From contig CADWAF010004780.1 in NCBI GenBank assembly GCA_902984215.1, positions 1 to 41,634 of the forward strand: a stretch of 41,634 nt of DNA, given 5' to 3'. The number at the start of each line of letters is the position of its first letter. Within the stretch, counting starts at the first letter, position 1. This document shows, piece by piece, positions 1 to 9,812 of this stretch. The translations under genes were made by a program, and so were the position numbers. The stretch is from Willaertia magna (lineage: Eukaryota; Heterolobosea; Eutetramitea; Acrasida; Naegleriidae). The notes beneath the pieces are model-generated. The model was not told the DNA's origin. It ran no database searches and was given only the letters and a program-made list of their open reading frames with translations.

Positions 1-1264
1 TATGGAAGAAATATATTAAAAGAAATTTTATTAAAATATAATTTATCAATCAATATTGAAACAGCTAAAAAGTGGATTCAACGTTATAAAAATAATTATA
101 ATTTAATTCCTTCATTAACAAATACTTCTCAATTAACAAATAATTCTTCAACAACAACATTTTCATTAACAAATACTTCATCTTTATTAACAAATACTCC
201 TTCTACATCAACAAATACTCTTCTTTTATTAACAAACACTCCTATATCAACTAACCCATAAAATTTAAATCAAATAACCAAAAAATTACCCAAATTTAGA
301 TTAGATTTTGAGTTAGTTTATATATTTATTAAAATATTAGAAAATCTTCTTTATGATAAAATTTTTCCAAATAAAGAAGATATTATTATGATTTTAAATT
401 GGGTTAGTGGAAAAAGTTATAAATGGAATTATGTAAAACAAATAATATGGAAATACGAATTTTTATTTTTTCAAATTCAAAGGTCAAATATTAAATTATA
501 ATAAGATTAATGAATTGAATGAATTTTGGAATAAATTATTTTATTTATATAACAATAATAAAAAGATGTATAAAAAGGAAATAAGAATATGGGTAATAGA
601 TAAGAGTGTTTTTGCAAATAATAATATTGCTAAAAAATCAATATCAAATAATCAATCTAAACAATCAATTATTACAAATACCCATAAAAATACACTTGTT
701 GCTACTATAAATAATCAAGGTAATGTATTTCCTTATTATATTAAACATTCATCATCTAAACATATAATTGAAATAAATGGTTTATTAATAGAAGTACTAT
801 TTATAAAAGAAATAAATGGAATAATATTTGAAGTTTGGACTAATGAATTTTTAAAGATAGCACAAGTTGGAGATATTTTAGTTATGGATAATTTAAATGT
901 ACACAAAAAAGAATCAATTTTAAACAAATTAAAAAATAACCATATATCAATAATTTATACACCTCCTTATCTTGCCTATTTAGTGAGTCTTTTAGATAAT
1001 TTTTTATTTGCAAATTTAAAGAATGATTATAGAAAGTGGTTATTAGAAAATGAATGTAAATTTAATGAGGATGAAAAAGAAATATTTATTAAATTATTAT
1101 TAAGAAAATATCAAAATTCAGAAGTTATATTAAAATGTTTTTTTAATTGTGGATACCTCGAAATTTATGAAAAACCTATTAAATTAAATTCTTCACATTC
1201 AATACAACAAATTTTAACTAAAAGAAATGAATTTAAAGATATTTTAAAAAAAATTATAATTTAA
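1..1264 (+). pseudogene. Decayed IS630/Tc1-mariner-like DDE transposase
   Basis: The left end is cut by the window. Frame 1 begins with a helix-turn-helix-like stretch (TAKKWIQRYK) and a Thr/Asn/Ser-rich linker, meets an in-frame TAA at 259-261, and stays open to about 499. The reading then moves to frame 2 somewhere between 446 and 499 and runs to TAA at 1262-1264. The frame-2 part has the ITm/DDE_3 layout: first Asp in IWVIDKS, second Asp in ILVMDNLNVHKK, then YTPPY, and a third acidic residue, Asp, in SLLDNFLFANLK, giving DD35D spacing. In intact family members this block usually reads PPYSPDLNPIEN, so the last motif is eroded or divergent. The stop plus frameshift, with no GT-AG intron that would remove them, mark a dead copy. 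Transposases of this superfamily cut and join element ends. Confidence 0.75.
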
Positions 1265-2793
1265 ATTTTTTACAAATTTATTATAAAAATAAATTTTTTA
1301 CAAATTTATTTAGTCATAATTTTTATGATTTAATTATAATAATAATTGAATTACTAAATTTAGAAAAATCAAATGAAATTATAAAATATAAATTAAATAC
1401 AACAAATTTAACAATTACAGAATCTTCTTATTTAGAAAATCTCATATTAAGATAAATAAATAATACTAATATTTTGATTCCTTTAGAGGTTTGGAATATT
1501 GATGTTGAAGAAATTTGTCAAATATAGGATTTAAAATATTTAAATTTATTTTCAAAATTAGTACAAATTGGTGGAATTAATTTTATTAAAAAAATTATTA
1601 AAAAAAAAATAATTCCAAAAGAACATACTTTTTTATTTTTTTTATATAATCATCATTATATAGGAATTTATATAAATTATAATATTTCTGTATTAACTAT
1701 TTATTTTTTTGATTCTTTTTTTCCATGTGGGGCTTTTATATATAATGAAATAGAAGAAATGATAAAAGAAAGTAATTTTATTATTAATTTATTTAAATAT
1801 ACTCATATTAATCAATCTAACAGCTATGATTGTGGATATTATTGCTATGGATTTTTTTATTTTTTAATAGAAAATTTATTTATTAATAAATTAACAAATT
1901 TAGAAATTGAAAATAAATTTATAAAAATTAATAATTTTAATATTTCTAATTTAAAAAAACATTTTACTCAAACTATAATTAGTAATAATTTTAAAATAGA
2001 AATTGATTTTGAATATATTATTGATAAAATAAAGAAAAATATAAATAAAGAAATTTCAGTATTAATAAATAAAGAAGAAAAATATAATGAAAAATTATTA
2101 ATTTTAGATAATACTAATGAAAAAGAAATAGAAAATAATAAAGAAGAAAATAATATTAATAATTTATCTAATATTTCTTTATTTAAAAATACTAAATATA
2201 GAGATAATTATTATTTTAATAAAAATAATGCAAATGAATTAATAAATAAATTTATAGAACAATATAAAATAATTTTAAAGGATAGAAATAAAAAATTAAT
2301 AGAAAGTACTAAAAAAAGAAAAAATGAAAAAAAAAATAAAAATAATAAAATTAAAAAACAAAAATTACCAAATATATCATCAATTCCTTTAATAGAAAAA
2401 ACTAATACATCGTTACTTTCAATTAAAGATAATACTAAAAATTTAATTCCATTAACTACTACTTTAACTAAAAAAGATTTAAATAAATTTAATTATAAAT
2501 CATTACAATTTACATGTAAATCATTAGGGTTAACAGCAATTGGTTCAACAGATGTTTTAATTGATAGATTATTAATTTATATTAAAAATCATAAATCAAA
2601 AAATTTAAATGATCATATATTATTAAATAATCAATCTAATAGCCAATCTAATAGTCAATTAAATAGTCAATTAAATAACCAATCATTTAGCCAATCATTT
2701 AGCCAATCATTTAACCAATCAAATACTCAACATTTAAATGTTCAAAATAATTTAAATGAAGATGATATGTTATGTAATGAAATTTTATTTTAA
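1265..2793 (+). pseudogene. Ulp1/C48-like cysteine protease with C-terminal SAP domain, broken
   Basis: This is one frame with internal stops TAA 1453-1455 and TAG 1525-1527, open from 1528 to TAA 2791-2793. After the TAG all four Ulp1/adenain catalytic positions are visible in order: His in NHHHYIGIYI (about 1648-1677), Asp in YFFDSF, Gln and Cys in INQSNSYDCGYYC (about 1810-1845). The first ATG after the TAG is at 1759, downstream of the His and Asp, so no simple start restores the domain. A Lys/Asn-rich linker follows, then a SAP-like helix-extension-helix (DLNKFNYKSLQFTCKSLGLT to LIDRLLIYIK, about 2478-2590), a fold that binds DNA. The C-terminus is a Ser/Gln/Asn repeat. It directly follows the transposase on the same strand, so it is probably the second gene of the same element. 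A host desumoylase is less likely because of the stops. Confidence 0.7.
2631..2730 (+). repeat. 12-nt in-frame tandem repeat (Asn/Ser/Gln-rich tail)
   Basis: Imperfect 12-nt units such as CCAATCATTTAG and CAATTAAATAGT are repeated about eight times, coding for (N/S)Q(S/L)(N/F) tetrapeptides at the end of the protease/SAP reading frame. The last units are nearly perfect copies, which suggests recent slippage. Confidence 0.8.
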
Positions 2794-2832
2794 TAAAAAT
2801 TAAATTATTTATTATTTCTATATAAAATTATT

Positions 2833-2880
2833 CATTAATTCCGAAATATCTTTAATTAAAAACATTAATTCCGAAATATC
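2833..2880 (+). repeat. 18-bp direct repeat in the 2794-3146 intergenic
   Basis: CATTAATTCCGAAATATC occurs at 2833-2850 and again at 2863-2880, a period of 30 bp. Just downstream is a 9-bp inverted repeat, AATAAAGTG (2895-2903) and CACTTTATT (2955-2963). These lie between the decayed element and the phosphoglycerate mutase gene, so they could be remnants of the element's end or promoter sites. Nothing else is seen in this 350-bp gap apart from the GC-rich motif at 2982. Confidence 0.8.
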
Positions 2881-2981
2881 CATTGAAAAACATGAATAAA
2901 GTGGTGTATTTTTTTTAAAATTTTATTGACATTAAAAGTAAGGACATGAAAAAACACTTTATTTTTAGTTTTGAAAAAAAA

Positions 2982-2992
2982 TTAGGCGGGCA
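2982..2992 (+). promoter_or_regulatory. GC-rich promoter motif TTAGGCGGGCA
   Basis: TTAGGCGGGCA stands out in very AT-rich DNA 155 bp upstream of the phosphoglycerate mutase start. The identical 11-mer recurs at 39734-39744, upstream of another gene pair. A GGCGGG core is also found at 8093-8098 (opposite strand) and 19690-19695. A transcription-factor role is inferred from recurrence only. Confidence 0.4.
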
Positions 2993-3146
2993 AATTCAAA
3001 GACACTAAATTTAAAGACACAAAACAACAATAACGGGGACACCATTTTCGAAACAGCTGTAGCAATTTGTCTAGGAGATTTTACAAGAATCCAAAGGAGG
3101 ACGCAAAACAAAAATTTTGTAATTTAAAATTTTAATTTAAAAAAAA

Positions 3147-4571
3147 ATGCAACAACACGACTTTAGTGTATTAGATAAACATAATGTAAAAATCTGTTTT
3201 GTCATGATTGACGGAATTGGTGAAGTTAATATTAAAGATATTAATAATCAAACTACATTACAAAAAGCCAATACCCCTAACATGGATATTTTAGCCAGTA
3301 AGTAATATTATCTTACAATCATTACAAATAAATAAATAGAAAATGGTATCAATGGATTAATGGATCCAGTTCAACCAGGATTAGCCTGTGGTAGTGATAC
3401 AGCCCATATGAATATATTTGGATATGATCCTAGACAATACTACAAAGGTCGTGGTAGTTTTGAAACTATTGGTGCTGGATTAGATATGAATCCAGGAGAT
3501 ATTGCATTTAAATCTAATTTCGCTACTTGGAATGAATCTACAAATATTGTTGAATTTCGTAGAGCTGATAGACATTTTGAAGAGATTGGACCAATTTTGT
3601 GTTCTTATTTAGAAGAACAATGTGAGTTGAAAGGTTTTAATAAGAAATTTAATTGTAAAGTTTCTATTAAATATGCAACTGAACATCGTTGTGGAGTAAA
3701 GATTAGTTATTGTAATAATAATAATGATAATTATTTAAGTGGAGATATAACTGGAACAGATCCATTAGTTGATAATTTAGAGTTAATTAAATGTCAACCA
3801 ATTAAAGGATTAAAATTAAATAGTAAAGAATATATTAATGCATTAAAAACAAGTGAATTAGTTAATAATTTATCTTATTTCTTATATGAACAATTAAAAG
3901 AACATGAAATTAATAAAAAAAGAAAAGAAGAAGGAAAGAATGAAGCAAATATAATTTTATTAAGAGGATGTGGTGTTTGTATTAATGTACAACATTTCTC
4001 TGAAAGACATTTAGGATTAAGATCTTTTATGATTGCACCTACTGCAATTATTGCTGGATTAGGAAAGAGTATTGGAATTGATGTTAAAAAAGTAAATGGT
4101 GCTACAGGTGATTATCGTACTAATTTAATGAAGAAGGGTGAAGGTTTTGTAAATATTTTAATGGATAAAGAGGAAAATTATAATTTTGGTTTTTGTCATA
4201 TTAAAGCAGTGGATGACACTGGACATGATGGAAATGTAGATTTAAAAATTAATTTTATTGAAAAGTCAGATGAAATGATTGGTTATTTAATGAAAGAATT
4301 TGAAAATAGAAAACAAAGAATTATTTTTGTAATAACAGGTGACCATTCAACTTTATGTTATTATAAAGATCATAGTTTTGAACCTGTGCCAGTGATTGTT
4401 AGTTCAAATTATTTAAATTTAGAAAGTTATCCTGAATTGAGAGATGAAACTTGTACTTTTAATGAAGTTTATTCAAATGGTGTATTAGGTAGATTTACTG
4501 GAATGCAATTATTTGATATTATACAAAATTATGCTGAAATTACAACAAGTAATGAAAAGTATTTTAAATAA
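3147..4571 (+). CDS. apgM: 2,3-bisphosphoglycerate-independent phosphoglycerate mutase, archaeal type
   Basis: Interconverts 3- and 2-phosphoglycerate in glycolysis, using two metal ions and a phosphoserine intermediate. Exon 1 is 3147-3297 and exon 2 is 3340-4571; the 42-nt GT-AG intron is 3298-3339; 460 residues. The first exon carries the metal site MIDGIG (Asp22). The splice restores the AxxNGINGLMDPV block, and GLACGSDTAHMNIFGYDP holds the predicted nucleophile Ser69. Late metal ligands are in DDTGHDGN (near residue 342) and TGDHST (near 384). This is the alkaline-phosphatase-superfamily apgM form, not the plant/trypanosomatid iPGM and not the cofactor-dependent dPGM. The ATG sits after a run of A, as in many genes here. 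The cathepsin gene follows 102 bp downstream on the same strand. Confidence 0.9.
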
Positions 4572-4673
4572 ATTTTGAACCAACCACTAACTCTCCAAAA
4601 CGGAGTGGATATCTCAAAGAAAAAAATTAAGGTTTTATTTGTAAAGTATCTAGGTTGGATATTTCAGAAAAAA

Positions 4674-5943
4674 ATGGCAATTCAGTTATTGTTCACCTTG
4701 CTCTTGTGCAGCTTCTTGTTGGTTTCGAGTGTTTTTTGCGCATCTTATGACCATCAAGATTGGGCTAGCATTCCGGTTCAAACCGAAGAAATTATTAAGG
4801 AGGTCAATTCTCGACCAGGGGCATCTTGGCAGGCAGCTGAATATCCTCAATTCAAAGGTAAAAGTTTGGCAGATATGTCCAAGGTAGGTATTCCAAAATT
4901 TTTCTGGAGTTAATCAAAAAGGTACTTGGAGCTCTCAATATAAAAGAAGAAAACATGGTACACTCAAACTCTGAGGTCATGGACAAGGATGTTACCATGG
5001 GCAATGCCAGAAAATTAATATTATTGCGTGTCAAGGATTTACCGCCAAGATTCGATTTTAGAGAACAGTGGCCTCAATGTGTTAGACCAGTTAAAGATCA
5101 AATGCATTGTGGATCTTGTTGGGCAGTAAGTTGTTTTTAGTAGAATTTTTATAAATTGGGATTTTGTAAAGTTTTCTGTAAGTAAAACTTGAATAGTGTT
5201 AAGTTAAAATTTGATGCTCGAACAGGCAAGTAGTGTTTTGGCTGACAGATTTTGTATAGCGAGTGGAGGAAGAGTGAATGTGGATCTTTCTCCTCAATTT
5301 ATGGTTTCGTGCAGTGGACAAAATAATGGATGTTACGGTAAGTTTATTAGAAACTGACTTTGCGAATCAGCTTTATAGGAGGCTTCTTTGATGCTACTTG
5401 GAGATTCCTAGTTGCTGTTGGAACTGTCTCTGAAACATGCGTTCCTTACGTATCTTTTGGTGGTTTTGTTCCAGCATGTAATATAAAATCTTGTGGTGTT
5501 CCAGGTCAATCGTCTCCATTTTACCAAGCTAAATCAGCAAGAAAACTTGAAGGAATGCTCGATATTATGACAGATTTGAAGGAAAATGGACCTGTCCAAT
5601 TGGCTATGGGTGTCTACAAGGATTTTTATTCTTATAAATCTGGTGTTTATCGTCACGTTACCGGAAAATATGTTGGAGGACATGCTGTCAAAATTGTTGG
5701 GTAAGTTTTTTAGTTTTAAATCAAACGATAACATTTTTTAAAAGATGGGGTTTTGATACTGCCTCCAGACTTCCTTACTGGATTTGCGAAAACTCATGGG
5801 GCAAAGGTTAGTAATTTCAGTTTTATTTAAATATAGTGATATTTTAAACAGATTGGGGAATTAATGGATACTTTTGGATTTTGAGAGGACATGGTGAATG
5901 TGGAATTGGAAAATTGGTTTGGAGTGGAAAACCAGATTTGTAA
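4674..5943 (+). CDS. Cathepsin B-like papain-family cysteine protease, secreted/lysosomal
   Basis: Peptidase of family C1A. Six exons: 4674-4883, 4922-5125, 5226-5337, 5379-5700, 5745-5806, 5852-5943. All five introns are GT-AG (38, 100, 41, 44, 45 nt), giving 333 residues. Residues 1-22 form a signal peptide with a Leu-rich core. A short propeptide follows, and the mature region begins near [14 protein letters not shown]. The catalytic triad is Cys136 (CGSCWA), His277 ([11 protein letters not shown]) and Asn299 (ENSWG), with a Gln oxyanion residue in [10 protein letters not shown]. The long occluding loop with paired His seen in animal cathepsin B is missing: CVPYVSFGG runs quickly to CGVPGQ. 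It therefore resembles the endopeptidase-type cathepsin Bs of protists. Codon use is less AT-biased and intron number higher than in neighbours. Confidence 0.92.
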
Positions 5944-6207
5944 AGTTGTGAAACAAACATTTTTCTACATAAAGAGGGATTTTCAATTTGGATTTAGTAA
6001 ATACGTTTCCCTCAAAAGATTGGTTTTCAATAAATATCAGTTTTTGAACACTTCCAAATCATAAAGTTTTTAAAGAAACCTTGGGTTGCAAAACGCCAAA
6101 AAAATTCTTTCTTGGTGTACTGAATTATTCTTTTATTACCTTGATAATTGTATTGTACTTTCACTTCACAATAGATGCAACCTTTTCGTGCTGTTCTATA
6201 TTTAGTT

Positions 6208-6684
6208 TTATTTAGAATCCAAACTGCCTTTTATATCATTCTTCAAAATTCGGTAAACACGTAAAAACTAACTTACCAGTTGTCTTTCAAATTCTGTAAT
6301 TTCTTTGGAGGCAAAATCTTGTTCCTTTTTAGATATTTCAATCAATTCTTTAATTTTATCAATTTCTTCTTTTGTTTCGTCGATTTCAGTGTCTTGTTGT
6401 AAAAACTCCTTTTCTAATAAATTTAATTTTGCATAGAGTAAATTAAATTGCTTAGATAATTCGTTATTAATATCAAATTGTTCTTCTAATGTTATTTCTT
6501 CTTCATTATTCAGTTCTTGCTGCTCTTTTAATACCTTTTTTGTACAAAAGTTGTTGGATTGGATTTCAGTTGTAATTTTGTTATTGGAATAGAGCAGAAA
6601 ATTATTTGAATTTCCATAAATAGATTCATTTTCAATAATTTTATTCTTTATATTTTTCTTTTGGAATAAACTTTTCGTTTCCAT
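6208..6684 (-). CDS. Small coiled-coil protein, unknown function
   Basis: ATG at 6684. Exon 1 runs 6684-6277, a 36-nt GT-AG intron spans 6276-6241, and exon 2 (6240-6208) adds NDIKGSLDSK before TAA; 148 residues. Without the splice the frame reads into the donor (GTAAGTTAG) and stops at once, so the intron is well supported. Residues about 60-145 are Glu/Lys/Gln-rich with heptad spacing of Leu/Ile, a predicted coiled coil; the first 60 residues are Asn/Lys-rich. No family recognised. It is divergent from DPCD (140 bp between starts), so a shared promoter is possible, but a ciliary role is only a guess from position. Confidence 0.65.
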
Positions 6685-6824
6685 CTTTAATTACTCTCTT
6701 TCGTCAAACAATGAGGTTCACTTTCCTTCGGAATGAACTTGCAGCTACAATTTTTTGAAAATGTTATTCTGTAAATTTCAATTACAAAAAAATTTATAGA
6801 TAACAACAAAACCCTTAAAGAATC

Positions 6825-7644
6825 ATGCTAATGAATTCACTCAATAACTTTGTGTTAAAAGCAAAGGAAAGGGATGAAGAAGTAATGGAGAAGGAAAACA
6901 ATACTTCCCTTAATACTACAAAAAAGAACAGTAAATCAGATGAAACAAAGAAATACCCTTATACTACAAGTATTGTTGCGGATGGAAAAAGAAAATTTCA
7001 TACAACTTATGAAAATGAAGAAGAAATGATTGAAGAATATGATTTAAATACAAATCAATTGTTAATTAGAAAAGTAAGAAAACCAACTACTTTAGGAGGT
7101 GAAGGTAAATGGGAATATGAAATTGGTGGTGAACCAGAAGAATTAAATTATACAACAACTAATAATCAAATGAATGATTTCCTTAAGCCTTCTTCTACCA
7201 ACGTAAGTATTATATTTCTTTAAAAGAGTAATAATAAATAAATATAGCCTATATTTATAAGAAAAGATACAAATGAATATTTTCAATTTCGTATTAGAAA
7301 TTGTTTTTATTCAAAAGACAATTATGAAATATTAATTAATGATGAAAATAATGAAGAAATTATTATAAAAACCAAAAATAAAAAATATTATAAAAGATTT
7401 AACATCTCAGATATGAAAAGATTAAAATTACCTTTAGAAAAAAATCAATTATCTTGGAAATTAGAGAATCATACAATTATTATATCTGTAAGTATTTCAT
7501 TTATATTTTAAAACCTAAATTTATTTAAAGTATAAAAAACCAAATAAAATAATACAATTGGAAAGAGAGAAAGAACATCAATTAATAGAAATGAAAAAAG
7601 AAAGACTACCACGTGAAGGTGATGTTCAATGTCCCCAACAATAA
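6825..7644 (+). CDS. DPCD: DPCD family protein (ciliary assembly)
   Basis: Homologue of DPCD (deleted in primary ciliary dyskinesia), a protein of motile-cilium organisms linked to dynein-arm assembly and the RUVBL1/2 AAA ATPases. Exons 6825-7202, 7248-7487, 7531-7644 with GT-AG introns of 45 and 43 nt; 243 residues. Family blocks seen: VADGKRKFHTTYENEEEMIE with EEYDLNTNQLLIRKVRK, then across the first splice NPIFIRKDTNEYFQFRIRN, then TKNKKYYKRFNISDMKRLKL, and across the second splice IIISYKKPNKI. The last two blocks have the look of a CS/p23-like beta domain. A Met at 6831 is an alternative start two codons downstream. It lies 0.5 kb from IFT46, so two cilium genes are near neighbours. Confidence 0.93.
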
Positions 7645-7671
7645 AATATAAAATAATTTAAAGATAATAAT

Positions 7672-8043
7672 TTACGATGATTTTGACTTTTCGGAAGTAT
7701 GTTCAGATACTTTTCTTTCATATTCCACTAATAAATCTTGATAATTATTTCTTTCTTTATGTTCAAGTTTATCTTGTAAATATTTAGCTTGAGCTTTAGT
7801 TGTATTCCATCTACCATAACCAGCATATGATAATAATTGGAATTCTAATTTTCTTTGTTTAATTCTTTCTTCTTCTTCTAATACTCTAATTCTTCTTTCT
7901 TCAATAATTTCTTTTGATTTTTTCATGTTATTGTCGATTAATTGACTAATGGCTTTACCGTTAAAGCCAGCAAATACGAAAGAACCAATAATTACTCCTG
8001 CAGCTCCAGCTTTGTAGAGGAGTGGAAAGACTGGTGTGTTCAT
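7672..8043 (-). CDS. Small single-pass membrane protein, unknown
   Basis: 123 residues in one exon. Residues about 9-27 (KAGAAGVIIGSFVFAGFNG) form a hydrophobic, Gly/Ala-rich segment that could be a membrane anchor. The rest is charged and helical, with an Arg/Glu-rich coiled coil (EERRIRVLEEEERIKQRKLE) and a Ser/Lys tail. The architecture is like small mitochondrial inner-membrane or ER subunits, but I do not recognise the family. It is convergent with DPCD (27 bp between stops) and divergent from IFT46, with only 112 bp between the two starts. Confidence 0.65.
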   Translation of the reverse strand: MNTPVFPLLYKAGAAGVIIGSFVFAGFNGKAISQLIDNNMKKSKEIIEERRIRVLEEEERIKQRKLEFQLLSYAGYGRWNTTKAQAKYLQDKLEHKERNNYQDLLVEYERKVSEHTSEKSKSS

Positions 8044-8089
8044 TTTTTTTTAAATTTTGTTAATTTTTATTTTATTTTTTTAAACTTAT

Positions 8090-8098
8090 TTTCCCGCC
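8090..8098. promoter_or_regulatory. E2F-like site TTTCCCGCC in a 112-bp divergent promoter
   Basis: The gap 8044-8155 between two divergent starts is almost pure A/T except for TTTTCCCGCC. TTTCCCGC (8090-8097) equals the animal/plant E2F consensus TTTSSCGC, and the same string on the other strand (GCGGGAAA) lies at 20085-20092 before the PX/F-box gene. Binding by an E2F/DP factor is inference. Confidence 0.35.
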
Positions 8099-8155
8099 TC
8101 TCTGAAAATCAAAGTACAAATAATAGTAAAAAATAAGTTGAATAATAATTTTGGG

Positions 8156-9703
8156 ATGAATACAAATGTTGATTCAGATACAGAATACGAAACTGATGAG
8201 CAGTCCGAAGATGATTTAAGTATAGAAGGTGATACTCCTGTAAATAAAAACAAAACAGAAATGATTAGATCGAAAAGTAGAGTTGAAGATGATGATTTCG
8301 GGTTAGAATCAGATGAAGAAGAGGAAGAAGAAAGTGATGACGAAGAAGAGTCTACCAACACAAATAAATTAAATACAACAGGTAAATTCAATACCCTTAA
8401 AGTATCAGCAAATACCCCTTCCTCTAACAATCGTTATGACTTCAAAACATCGACAGCCTTAAATACTAATACCAATAATTTAAGTAATAACACAACAAAT
8501 CGTCAAGTAGTTGTTACGAATCAACCATACGATGAAATTATCGAAACAAATGGTGAAGAAGTACATTCAATACCAAGTCCCGAACAAACACCTAGAAATA
8601 ACGGTTTTACTAGCAATAATAATGTTAATCCGTCCCCAATGGTTATAGGAAATAATACGCCAACCTCAACTGCAATCTCATCAAACGTTGCCTCAAATGT
8701 TGTTGCGCCTAACAACAGTAATAGAGGTAACAGTAATAACAGAGTATTACTGTCTCAACAACAAAAGGAGAAACAAGTGTTAGGCATGAATAATAATAAT
8801 AAGGCAATGATAATGAGAGGAAATGATAGTGATGATGAAGAAGAAGAGGAAGACGAGGATGGAGACGAAGAAGAAGAAGAGGAAGATGATGACGAAGAAG
8901 AGAGTGAAGATGATGATGATAATTATAAAAGACCAATATTGCAACATGCCTCATCGTATAATGCACAAGAATCTAATTTATTATTAAGTAAAATGAATAT
9001 TTCAAATGAATTAAAAGAACTGTTTAGTTACATCAATAGATATAAACCACATGAAATTGAATTAGAAACAAAATTAAAGCCATTTATACCTGATTATATT
9101 GCTGCAATTGGTGAGCTAGATCCATTCATTAAGATTAAAAGACCTGATATTAAGGAGAGTGAATTGGATGATTTGGGATTAAGAGTATTAGATGAACCAA
9201 ACAGTAGACAATCTGATCCAACAGTTGTTACTTTAGATTTAACATATCAAATGAAAGGAGATGTTTCTACTAACGACAATGTTAATTTAATGAATAGTAA
9301 TAATGTTACTAAACAAATATTAAATATAAATAATAATAAGGATGTGTCTGTAGTTAAAAGTGTTGAGTCAGGCAACAGTAAACTAATTCAGAAATGGATA
9401 AGCGATTTAAGGGAAATACATCAAAAGAAACCTCCACCAACTGTAAATTATACAAAATTACAAGGAATTGATTTCACACAATTGATACAAACATTTCCAG
9501 AACATTTTGAAGAAGAATTAAATAGTATTGAATTACCTTCTGCTGATTTGGATGTAGAATTAGAGGACTATATTAAAATTATTTGTAATTTATTAGATAT
9601 ACCTGTACATGAAGATCATTTAATTGAATCATTACATGTATTATTTACTTTATACTTGGAATTTAAAGCAAATCAACATTTTCAAAATCAAATAAATTTT
9701 TAA
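8156..9703 (+). CDS. IFT46: Intraflagellar transport protein 46
   Basis: Subunit of the IFT-B core that carries cargo, notably outer dynein arms, along the axoneme. 515 residues, no intron. The ATG at 8156 is the first in frame. Residues 1-270 are a long acidic and Asn/Ser/Thr-rich disordered region with two Glu/Asp runs. The conserved IFT46 domain covers about 277-510: HEIELETKLKPFIPDYIAA, GELDPFIKIKRPD, LGLRVLDEPNSRQSDPTVV, KWISDLREIHQKKPPPTVNY, then LPSADLDVELEDY and LIESLHVLFTLYLEFK. These blocks match IFT46 closely in order and spacing. The acidic N-terminus is typical of the family but unusually long and Asn-rich here. Confidence 0.95.
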   Translation: MNTNVDSDTEYETDEQSEDDLSIEGDTPVNKNKTEMIRSKSRVEDDDFGLESDEEEEEESDDEEESTNTNKLNTTGKFNTLKVSANTPSSNNRYDFKTSTALNTNTNNLSNNTTNRQVVVTNQPYDEIIETNGEEVHSIPSPEQTPRNNGFTSNNNVNPSPMVIGNNTPTSTAISSNVASNVVAPNNSNRGNSNNRVLLSQQQKEKQVLGMNNNNKAMIMRGNDSDDEEEEEDEDGDEEEEEEDDDEEESEDDDDNYKRPILQHASSYNAQESNLLLSKMNISNELKELFSYINRYKPHEIELETKLKPFIPDYIAAIGELDPFIKIKRPDIKESELDDLGLRVLDEPNSRQSDPTVVTLDLTYQMKGDVSTNDNVNLMNSNNVTKQILNINNNKDVSVVKSVESGNSKLIQKWISDLREIHQKKPPPTVNYTKLQGIDFTQLIQTFPEHFEEELNSIELPSADLDVELEDYIKIICNLLDIPVHEDHLIESLHVLFTLYLEFKANQHFQNQINF

Positions 9704-9812
9704 TAATTAACACAGTCTGTAAATAGCTTAATAGCCATTACATTAATTTTTGATGCCGAAAGTAATAAAATGATCTTAAGGAATACAAAAACTAAAAATA
9801 AGATAAAAAAAA

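Noticed and set aside
259..1527. In-frame TAA/TAG in the transposon read as glutamine (variant genetic code)
   Set aside because: All host genes use TAA as a true stop and stay open without internal stops; the element also carries a frameshift, so decay explains it.
1528..2793. Ulp1-like ORF as a working host desumoylase
   Set aside because: The catalytic His and Asp precede the first ATG, stops lie upstream, no clean intron restores a start, and it abuts a dead transposase.
6825..9703. Dictyostelium-type social amoeba as the source, suggested by Asn runs and A-rich starts
   Set aside because: DPCD and IFT46 are cilium genes and Dictyostelium lacks cilia; introns here are also shorter than is usual there.
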